Positions 1 to 5,071 of a stretch of 5,224 nucleotides of DNA are shown here, piece by piece. A program made the translations under genes and the position numbers. The stretch's first letter is position 1. Each line of letters opens with the position of its first letter. The stretch comes from an uncultured Magnetococcales bacterium (GTDB lineage: Bacteria > Pseudomonadota > Magnetococcia > Magnetococcales > Magnetaquicoccaceae), in the NCBI GenBank assembly GCA_903913345.1, contig CAIWLA010000657.1:1-5224 (forward strand), read 5' to 3'. The notes below the pieces were generated by a model that worked only from the letters and a program-made list of their open reading frames with translations, searched no databases and was not told the DNA's origin.

Positions 1-833
1 CCCATGACCAGTTTGATCACGAAAGGCTTGACGTAGGTGGTGCCAATCGCCCCCAACTGGATCCCGAAGAGAGAACCGGCCAGGATGATCATGGCCAGAC
101 GAATGTCCACATAACCACTCCAGGCAAACTTGATGGTCCCCCCGACCCCCATGACAAAGGCGATCACCAGTTCCGTGGCCGACGACATCAAACTGCTCAT
201 CCCCAGGACATATATCTGCGCCGGAACCCCAATAAACCCCCCGACGGCGATGGTGGCGGCCAGCATCCCGGTGGCAAAACCGAGGGGAATGGTGAACAAC
301 ACCGAAATCCGCGTCTTGAGAGAGGGAAAATAGACCATGGTGCCGGGAATGTGGATACTCTGCACCCACAGGGCCAGGCGACCGGGTTTTTCCTCTTCCG
401 AGGATCCGGAACGATAGCTCTGGATGGTGTCCCGCATGACAAACCCGCCCACCAGGGCCAGAATGATGACAAAGGCCACGGAGACGTACAGGTTGGAACC
501 GGCATCGCCAAAGTGTTGCTTGATCCACTCCTGATAATGGGCACCCAGCAGCACGCCCGCCTCGGCAGAGACCCCCATGATCAACCCCATTTTGAGATCA
601 ACCTGCCCATATTTGGCCCGTTTCATGGCCCCGACCAGGGCCTTGGGAAATTTGTGGCACATGTTGCTGGCCACGGCGACAATGCCGGGTACACCCAGGC
701 TCATCATGGCCGGGGTCAAGACAAAGGCCCCACCCGAACCGATAAAGCCGCTGACCAACCCCCCAACAAATCCCACGATAAACAGATAGATGCCGTTGGT
801 TGGATCCAGATGGATAAAATTGACTGCGTCCAT
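1..833 (-). CDS. TauE/SafE-family anion exporter (partial, C-terminus outside window)
   Basis: The first 277 residues are visible; the frame is open at the window's left edge, so the C-terminus is missing. This is a polytopic inner-membrane protein. Hydrophobic segments lie near residues 14-36, 84-100, 116-134, 176-200, 203-220, 222-236 and 245-265. Two half-repeats typical of TauE/SafE (DUF81) permeases are seen: a Gly-rich helix with GSGG and then P at about 21-47, and a related stretch with VGG and then P at about 185-211. The motif ASNMCHKFPKALVG (55-68) and a charged loop at 140-152 (SGSSEEEKPGR) recall, from memory, the longer TauE/SafE proteins of Desulfovibrio-like bacteria. Family members are thought to export sulfite, sulfoacetate or related anions; the substrate here is inferred only. 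The ATG at 833 has AGGAA at 847-843, 9 nt upstream. It is the last visible gene of a minus-strand operon, 46 nt after the small membrane protein. Confidence 0.9.
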   Translation of the reverse strand, partial: MDAVNFIHLDPTNGIYLFIVGFVGGLVSGFIGSGGAFVLTPAMMSLGVPGIVAVASNMCHKFPKALVGAMKRAKYGQVDLKMGLIMGVSAEAGVLLGAHYQEWIKQHFGDAGSNLYVSVAFVIILALVGGFVMRDTIQSYRSGSSEEEKPGRLALWVQSIHIPGTMVYFPSLKTRISVLFTIPLGFATGMLAATIAVGGFIGVPAQIYVLGMSSLMSSATELVIAFVMGVGGTIKFAWSGYVDIRLAMIILAGSLFGIQLGAIGTTYVKPFVIKLVM

Positions 834-879
834 GTATCGCTATTCCTGTGTTGAATGGTGTGAAGCAGAAAAGGGAGAA

Positions 880-1113
880 CTATTGTTTGGCCCGAACGCC
901 CAGACTGTGCCAAAACGCGCCGGTAAAGTGGCCATGGACCAGAGAAAAGGCGAAGGCGATCAGTACGGGAAAGATGAAAAACCATCTTCCCTGGGAGGAC
1001 CAGTGCAAAATTTCCTGCTCATACACAAAGAGCAGGAGATACATCAGGATGGATGCCGCCCCCCATCCCATGAGGGAAAGGGAACGGCGATTTGGGTGGG
1101 TTGGCGAAGGCAT
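880..1113 (-). CDS. Small membrane protein (77 aa, two helices), probable exporter partner
   Basis: This is a 77-residue protein with a basic N-terminus (residues 1-14, HPNRR) and two hydrophobic helices at about 16-35 (MGWGAASILMYLLLFVY) and 44-61 (WFFIFPVLIAFAFSLVHG). It ends in a short tail, HSLGVRAKQ. No enzymatic motif is present. The ATG at 1113 was chosen because AAGGAAG lies at 1127-1121, 7 nt upstream. Longer frames would run back into the preceding gene and have no such site. It sits between the USP-like gene (80 nt upstream) and the TauE/SafE exporter (46 nt downstream) on the same strand. From memory, similar proteins ending in a FSFVHG...LGIEAK-like pattern accompany long TauE/SafE exporters, which suggests an accessory subunit or assembly factor. 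That partnership is inference and the molecular role is unknown. Confidence 0.72.
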   Translation of the reverse strand: MPSPTHPNRRSLSLMGWGAASILMYLLLFVYEQEILHWSSQGRWFFIFPVLIAFAFSLVHGHFTGAFWHSLGVRAKQ

Positions 1114-1158
1114 CGGGTTGCTTCCTTGGCAGATAATGGGCGTGGACGATGGTGTGCG

Positions 1159-1187
1159 GGTATGAAAAGTCCTGGGCCGAATGTCAA
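1159..1187 (-). promoter_or_regulatory. Possible internal sigma-70-type promoter before the small membrane gene
   Basis: On the minus strand a perfect -35 hexamer TTGACA (1187-1182) is followed after 17 nt by CATACC (1164-1159), which matches the -10 consensus at only three of six positions. It lies in the 80-nt gap between the USP-like gene and the small membrane gene. It could supply basal expression of the exporter pair independent of sigma-54. The weak -10 keeps confidence low. Confidence 0.25.
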
Positions 1188-1193
1188 CACGCC

Positions 1194-1835
1194 CTAACCG
1201 ATGGCCGTGACGACCAGGGGACAGGGCAGACGATTGCTCCAGGAGGGGGATCGCCGTTTGTCCGGGTTGCCCTTCAGACCCCATCTTTCCAGCGACTCCA
1301 CCAGAATGCACACCGTCTCCGGGACGGACCGGGCATGAGAGACCACCGTCTCCCATGACAACTCAGGACGATACAGCAGACGACTGTTTTTGCCATTCCG
1401 GGCGACCTCTTCCAGAAAGTGGCTCAAGGCGGGCGGACGCTGACCTTCGCCCATCCGCAGCAAAATCTCCACCCCTGCCTCCAGACGCTCCATCATGGAC
1501 AAAGCGGTGGACAACACCCCCGGCGGCGGTTCTGCCTCATGCAAAACCAGAAGTATATTGCGCCTCTCCTGGACCAACATTCTGGCCGTCTCAAACTCCC
1601 CGGCCTCGGCAAAGGCGGCGGCGGCCCACATTTTTTCCAGACGTTCACTCAGGGTGGGCCTGTTCCCCGTTCCATGGGCCGGGGAGGGGAGTATGACCGG
1701 GCGGTCTGCCTGACTGTGTGGCCGGTTGACGGCCGCGCCATCATCCACCATTTTCATGGCGGTATCGGTCTCGCCCGCCTCGGCAAAGGTGACGGCCATC
1801 AAAAGACGATCCAGGGTGTTGAGAGGGTTTGACAT
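1194..1835 (-). CDS. USP-like protein with duplicated AEAGE motif (213 aa)
   Basis: First gene of the exporter operon; probably cytoplasmic, with no signal peptide or membrane helix. The N-terminal half holds two copies of a short helical motif: residues 8-30 (LDRLLMAVTFAEAGE...) and 64-88 (ERLEKMWAAAAFAEAGE...). They are separated by a Pro-rich linker at 38-60. The C-terminal half (about 92-213) reads like a Rossmann/universal-stress-protein fold: strand RNILLVLHE (92-100), a helix at 108-121, strand VEILLRMG, strand ETVCILVES (173-181), and a final SWSNRLPCPLVVTAI (198-212), like the last USP strand. The USP nucleotide-binding glycine pattern G-2x-G-9x-G is not seen, so ATP binding is doubtful. 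The ATG at 1835 is preferred over an in-frame ATG at 1880. GGGAAGA lies 7 nt before it, and the predicted sigma-54 transcript starts at about 1879. A regulatory or stress-linked role beside the exporter is inferred; the exact family is unverified. Confidence 0.78.
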   Translation of the reverse strand: MSNPLNTLDRLLMAVTFAEAGETDTAMKMVDDGAAVNRPHSQADRPVILPSPAHGTGNRPTLSERLEKMWAAAAFAEAGEFETARMLVQERRNILLVLHEAEPPPGVLSTALSMMERLEAGVEILLRMGEGQRPPALSHFLEEVARNGKNSRLLYRPELSWETVVSHARSVPETVCILVESLERWGLKGNPDKRRSPSWSNRLPCPLVVTAIG

Positions 1836-1842
1836 GGCGTGT

Positions 1843-1849
1843 TCTTCCC
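1843..1849 (-). promoter_or_regulatory. Ribosome binding site deciding the USP-like gene start
   Basis: GGGAAGA on the minus strand, 7 nt before the ATG at 1835. The competing upstream ATG at 1880 has AGGAAGA butted against it (only 3 nt after AGGA), and that ATG also sits at the predicted transcript start. This favours initiation at 1835 and gives a leader of about 44 nt. Confidence 0.7.
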
Positions 1850-1889
1850 AGTGACTAAAAGGTTCCAACTGACGGCACATTCTTCCTAT

Positions 1890-1905
1890 AGCACGGATTG
1901 CGCCA
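1890..1905 (-). promoter_or_regulatory. Sigma-54 (-24/-12) promoter for the exporter operon
   Basis: The minus strand reads TGGCGCAATCCGTGCT, against the consensus TGGCACGN4TTGCW. The invariant GG (-24) and GC (-12) are present with exactly 10 nt between them, and flanking positions (TGGC, TGCT) also match. Predicted transcription starts near 1879, giving a leader of about 44 nt before the ATG at 1835. An IHF-like site and an activator-type palindrome lie at typical upstream distances. The divergent operon encodes an NtrC-family activator with the GAFTGA loop that contacts sigma-54. No comparably good sigma-70 promoter was found in this orientation. Confidence 0.78.
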
Positions 1906-1923
1906 ACAGATAAAAAACAATAT

Positions 1924-1936
1924 TATCAATATGTTG
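1924..1936. promoter_or_regulatory. Putative IHF binding site between enhancer and promoter
   Basis: TATCAATATGTTG matches the IHF consensus WATCAANNNNTTR at every defined position. An A6 tract (1912-1917) and AT-rich DNA flank its WATCAA side, as preferred by IHF. Relative to the predicted start at 1879 it covers about -45 to -57, between the -24 element and the palindrome at 1971-1983. That is where IHF commonly bends DNA to bring an NtrC-type activator to sigma-54 polymerase. The consensus is short and AT-rich, so a chance match is possible; position is the main support. Confidence 0.58.
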
Positions 1937-1970
1937 TTCAATAATCTGCCCCCAATGGCCAGACCATATA

Positions 1971-1983
1971 TTGCACGATGCAA
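1971..1983. promoter_or_regulatory. Palindromic activator site (UAS 1), TTGCA-N3-TGCAA
   Basis: A perfect inverted repeat with 5-bp arms TTGCA/TGCAA around CGA, followed by CA. It lies at about -92 to -104 from the predicted sigma-54 start, the usual distance for an enhancer of an NtrC-family activator. A second copy at 2094-2106 agrees at 13 of 15 positions over TTGCANNATGCAACA. Assignment to the regulator encoded at 3641-5035 is inference from proximity and from that protein's Fis-type HTH. Confidence 0.62.
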
Positions 1984-1989
1984 CAATCA

Positions 1990-2027
1990 GGCAGGGGGAG
2001 CAGCGTGCCATCCCGCCTCCTGCCGGG
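1990..2027. repeat. GC-rich imperfect inverted repeat between the two palindromes
   Basis: GGCAGG (1990-1995) pairs with CCTGCC (2019-2024), with inner GGGA/TCCC pairing across a bulge. A competing hairpin CCCG/CGGG is also possible at 2012-2027. No T-run follows directly on either strand, so it is a poor intrinsic terminator. It may be a structured leader of the kinase transcript or a further protein site; no function can be assigned. Confidence 0.3.
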
Positions 2028-2093
2028 ATAGTGGCTTGTTATTTATATTTAAATCGGATCTGTTGCCCAGGTATTGCCATTTGCCATCAATCC

Positions 2094-2106
2094 TTGCAAA
2101 ATGCAA
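2094..2106. promoter_or_regulatory. Palindromic activator site (UAS 2), TTGCA-N3-TGCAA
   Basis: Second perfect copy of the inverted repeat, here around AAA and again followed by CA. It lies 28 nt before the kinase ATG (2135) and about -215 to -227 from the predicted exporter-operon start. It could act as a distal enhancer for the minus-strand operon, as an autoregulatory site for the kinase-regulator operon, or both. Confidence 0.58.
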
Positions 2107-2123
2107 CACCCTCCCTTGTCATT

Positions 2124-2127
2124 GGAG
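2124..2127 (+). promoter_or_regulatory. Ribosome binding site deciding the kinase start
   Basis: GGAG, 7 nt before the ATG at 2135. The frame stays open upstream to a TTG at 1898. That extension would translate the whole control region, has no convincing site, and would put 79 extra residues before a normal N-terminal membrane anchor. Confidence 0.75.
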
Positions 2128-2134
2128 CTTTCCC

Positions 2135-3622
2135 ATGCGACAAACCTCTCTGCGCCATAAAGTGCTCCTGGGGTATTACATCATCAGTGCCCTGGTCTTG
2201 TCCCTGAGCCTGTTCACCCTGATGGAATTGCGGGCCATCTCCCAGCACTTGATGTCGAGTGAAGAGGTTTTTGTCCTGCAAAACGATGTATTGGAAATGC
2301 GCCGTTTTGAGAAAAATTTTTTTCTTTATCATAAACAAGAGGATATGGACCAACTGCTCTCTTATACGGCCCAGGTGAAACAGTTTTTGAGTGAAGCGGA
2401 ACGTCTGTCGATCTTTCACCAGCCTGGACTCGAACCGATGCGGGCCAAAATGGATGACTATGCCGCACTGGTCACCGCCCAGGGTACGGGCACCGGGGAG
2501 CAGATGATGGAGGCGGAAAAGGCGATTCGGGTGCTGGGCAAGGCCATCGTGACGGCGGCGGAGGCGATGTCGATGGAGGAACAGATTGACATACGCCAAT
2601 CCCTGGAGCAGCACCGTTTATTTTTGCTGGAGGCGATGATTGTCGTGGTGCTGGTCATCTTTCTGCTGGGCCGTTTTGTATCGCACCGGATTGTGCTCCC
2701 CTTGCGCCGTATTGAAGAGAGCATGGTTGGCGTGGCCAATGGCCAATTGACGAGCCTGCACATTCAATCCAATGACCGGGAGATCCTCTCTCTGACCCAT
2801 GCCTTCAATCTGGTCTTGCAGGAGTTGAACAAGCGGCACAAGCACCTGTTGCGTTCCGAAAAACTGGCCGCCCTGGGCACCCTGCTCTCCGGGGTGGCGC
2901 ATGAACTGAACAACCCGTTGTCCAATATTTCCAGCTCTTGTCAAATCCTCTCCGAAGAGGTGGAAGGCGATGATCTGGCCTTCAAACGGGAGTTGCTGGC
3001 CCAGATGGATGAACAAACCCGTCGGGCACGGGATATTGTGCGCTCCCTGCTCGATTTTGCCCGGGAACGGACGTTTCACAAGATCCCGGTTGTATTGGTT
3101 CAATTGATTGATGAGGTGATTCGTTTCAGCAAAGGGAGCATTCCCACCCGCATCCGGGTGCGGGTGGATATTCCACCGGATGTCGTCCTGCTGGGCGATC
3201 GCCAACGGCTGCAACAGGCCTTCATCAACCTGTTGAAAAACGCCCTGGATGCCATTCCTGAATCGGGAGAGGTCTGGATCCGTGCCTTGTCTTCCCAAAC
3301 CGTGAACCACGACGAAGAGTCGCCCCTGTTTGTCGGTTGCAACATGCGCACCCCCTGGACGGAAGTGGTGATCCAGGATACCGGAACGGGCATCCCCGAC
3401 GACTGCCTGGCCCGCATTTTTGATCCCTTTTTTACCACCAAGGCGGTGGGCAAAGGGTCGGGTCTGGGACTGGCCGTGGTTTTTGAGGTGATTGAAGAGC
3501 ATGAGGGGTGTATCGCGGTCGAGAGTCAATGGGGTCAGGGCACCCGGTTTTATATCCGTCTGCCCACTTTGGTCCAAAAGGGCACCGCCATCCAGAACCC
3601 ACCCGCATCAACAGAGGTATAG
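2135..3622 (+). CDS. Membrane sensor histidine kinase, NtrB-like, partner of the sigma-54 activator
   Basis: A 495-residue inner-membrane kinase. TM1 is at about 9-31 and TM2 at about 162-182, enclosing a periplasmic domain of about 130 residues (32-161). That domain is predicted mainly helical and carries RRFEKNFFLY (56-65), a motif I associate with four-helix-bundle sensors. A HAMP domain follows at about 183-236. The HisKA domain has H-box SGVAHELNNPLSN (252-264), with H256 the phospho-acceptor. The HATPase domain is complete: N-box NLLKN (365-369), G1 DTGTGI (415-420), F-box FDPFFTTK (429-436), G2 GKGSGLGL (439-446). The HELNNP H-box is typical of kinases that pair with NtrC-type regulators. 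The regulator gene begins 18 nt downstream. The ligand is unknown; an organosulfur compound or sulfite is a guess from the divergent exporter. No strong sigma-70 promoter is seen upstream; a palindrome at 2094-2106 suggests autoregulation. Confidence 0.95.
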   Translation: MRQTSLRHKVLLGYYIISALVLSLSLFTLMELRAISQHLMSSEEVFVLQNDVLEMRRFEKNFFLYHKQEDMDQLLSYTAQVKQFLSEAERLSIFHQPGLEPMRAKMDDYAALVTAQGTGTGEQMMEAEKAIRVLGKAIVTAAEAMSMEEQIDIRQSLEQHRLFLLEAMIVVVLVIFLLGRFVSHRIVLPLRRIEESMVGVANGQLTSLHIQSNDREILSLTHAFNLVLQELNKRHKHLLRSEKLAALGTLLSGVAHELNNPLSNISSSCQILSEEVEGDDLAFKRELLAQMDEQTRRARDIVRSLLDFARERTFHKIPVVLVQLIDEVIRFSKGSIPTRIRVRVDIPPDVVLLGDRQRLQQAFINLLKNALDAIPESGEVWIRALSSQTVNHDEESPLFVGCNMRTPWTEVVIQDTGTGIPDDCLARIFDPFFTTKAVGKGSGLGLAVVFEVIEEHEGCIAVESQWGQGTRFYIRLPTLVQKGTAIQNPPASTEV

Positions 3623-3640
3623 ATAACAAGGAGTTTTCCT

Positions 3641-5035
3641 ATGTCGGAACAGGGCAGTTTGTTGATTGTGGACGATGAACCCATTGCCGTGCGCAACCTG
3701 GCCCATGTCATGCGCAAGGAGGGATACCGGACCATTGCCATCGATAACGGTCCAGAGGCGTTGGCACTGCTGAAACACAATATCTTCGATGTGGTGTTGA
3801 CTGACCTGCGCATGGAAGGGGCGGATGGCATGGATATTTTGCGTGCCTGCAAGGAGAAGGCTCCCCAGAGTGAGGTCATTCTGATCACCGGTTTTGCCAC
3901 CCTGGAATCGGCTGTGGAGTCCATGCGCGAAGGGGCCTTTTTTTATATTGCCAAGCCCTTCCGTCTGGAAGAGGTGCGCAAGGTGGTCAAAGAGGCCATG
4001 CACAAGGTCCATTTGCGGCGGGAAAACCGTGAACTCAAGGACAAACTGCGCCGTTTCCAGGGGGGTGGGCCGATCATTACCCGCGACCCGGCCATGCTCA
4101 AACTCCTGGAGATCACCCAACAAGTGGGACCAACCGGGTGCAATATTTTGATCACCGGCGAAAGCGGTGTGGGCAAGGAGCTGATTGCCAAAGCCTTGCA
4201 TCAGCACAGTGGACGCCCCCAGGGACCATTCGTTGCGGTCAATTGCGGCGTTTTTACCGAGGAACTCCTGACGAGTGAACTGTTCGGCCACGAAAAAGGG
4301 GCCTTTACCGGAGCGGGGAGCACCAAGACGGGGCTGATGGAGGCGGCACAGGGGGGGACATTGTTGCTGGATGAGGTGACCGAGATGAGCCTCTCCATGC
4401 AGGTCAAGCTCTTGCGGGCCATTCAGGAACGGGAGATTGTGCGGGTGGGGGGAACTCATCCGCTTCCGATTGATGTGCGCTTTATCGCCGCGACCAACCG
4501 CAATCTGGGCGAGGCCGTGGCGCAGGGCAAATTTCGCCAGGATCTCTTTTTTCGGCTGAATGTGATCACCCTGGCCATTCCGCCCCTCAACGAGCGACGG
4601 GGAGATATTGCCCTGTTGGCGGAATATTTTCTCAAACGGGCCGCAGAACGGATGGAGAGGCCCGCCCGTTTGATCGCCGCCGAGGCCATGGCCCTGCTGC
4701 GCGAATATGAATTTCCCGGCAATATTCGTGAATTGGAAAATATTATCGAGCGGGCCGTTGCCCTGTGCAACGAAGAGACCATCACCTCTCAACATTGGCC
4801 GGACGAGTTGCGGATGCAGGCCATTCGCACCTTTCGCAATCGGGGCAACCGGGCACCGACCCTGGAGGCGTTGGAGGCGGATTATATCCGTTGGGTATTG
4901 GGTGAGACCGGTGGCAATCAGACCATGGCCGCCGATATTCTGGGCATCGATCGGGTCTCCCTGTGGCGCAAATTGAAACGTCTGCGCTTGCTGACCGAAG
5001 AAGAGGTCTCTTCATCGGCCGCAGAGGATTCCTGA
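3641..5035 (+). CDS. NtrC-family sigma-54-dependent response regulator
   Basis: 464 residues in the standard three-domain layout. The receiver domain (about 5-118) has acidic D11/D12, phospho-acceptor D55, T83 and K105. A charged helical linker (121-139) leads to the AAA+ domain (about 145-380). That domain has Walker A GESGVGKE (173-180), GAFTGA (220-225, the loop that touches sigma-54), Walker B LLLDE (241-245), sensor I ATNRN (284-288), arginines R299 and R305 in the arginine-finger region, and sensor II FPGNIRELEN (358-367). A Fis-type HTH follows at about 424-448 (GGNQTMAADILGI, then DRVSLWRKLKRL). All catalytic residues are present, so it should be an active transcription activator once phosphorylated. 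Start: AAGGAG (3628-3633), 7 nt before the ATG, and 18 nt after the kinase stop, so the two are co-transcribed. Likely targets are the sigma-54 promoter at 1905-1890 via the TTGCA-N3-TGCAA palindromes; this is inference. Confidence 0.97.
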   Translation: MSEQGSLLIVDDEPIAVRNLAHVMRKEGYRTIAIDNGPEALALLKHNIFDVVLTDLRMEGADGMDILRACKEKAPQSEVILITGFATLESAVESMREGAFFYIAKPFRLEEVRKVVKEAMHKVHLRRENRELKDKLRRFQGGGPIITRDPAMLKLLEITQQVGPTGCNILITGESGVGKELIAKALHQHSGRPQGPFVAVNCGVFTEELLTSELFGHEKGAFTGAGSTKTGLMEAAQGGTLLLDEVTEMSLSMQVKLLRAIQEREIVRVGGTHPLPIDVRFIAATNRNLGEAVAQGKFRQDLFFRLNVITLAIPPLNERRGDIALLAEYFLKRAAERMERPARLIAAEAMALLREYEFPGNIRELENIIERAVALCNEETITSQHWPDELRMQAIRTFRNRGNRAPTLEALEADYIRWVLGETGGNQTMAADILGIDRVSLWRKLKRLRLLTEEEVSSSAAEDS

Positions 5036-5071
5036 TTCCGATATCCATTGAATATGAGGGCGCGTTGACAT

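Noticed and set aside
351..854. 167-codon plus-strand frame over the exporter
   Set aside because: The minus-strand frame over the same bases is a clear TauE/SafE permease. The plus-strand translation is hydrophilic and His/Gln/Asp-rich, as expected for an antisense shadow of a membrane protein.
1114..1356. Longer start (ATG at 1356) for the small membrane protein
   Set aside because: It would overlap the 3' part of the USP-like gene by over 160 bases and add a non-conserved-looking Gly/Pro/Ser-rich stretch. The ATG at 1113 has a strong ribosome site.
1836..1880. Longer start (ATG at 1880) for the USP-like protein
   Set aside because: The Shine-Dalgarno is too close to this ATG, and the predicted sigma-54 transcript begins at about 1879, leaving no leader.
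2070..2084. Possible second sigma-54 promoter facing the kinase (AGGTATTGCCATTTGCC)
   Set aside because: GG and GC are 11 rather than 10 nt apart; the spacing is critical and the flanks are weak.
1898..2134. In-frame upstream extension of the kinase from a TTG at 1898
   Set aside because: It would add 79 residues with no sensible membrane or domain pattern and would translate the IHF-like site and both palindromes. The ATG at 2135 has GGAG 7 nt upstream and begins a normal basic-then-hydrophobic anchor.
2618..3577. 319-codon open frame antisense to the kinase gene
   Set aside because: It overlaps the HisKA and HATPase coding region entirely and its translation is low-complexity, Gln/Gly/His-rich, with no domain signal.
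3608..4795. 395-codon open frame antisense to the regulator gene
   Set aside because: The plus strand has a full NtrC-type protein with all motifs. The antisense frame has no recognisable domain and is a codon-bias shadow of a GC-rich gene.
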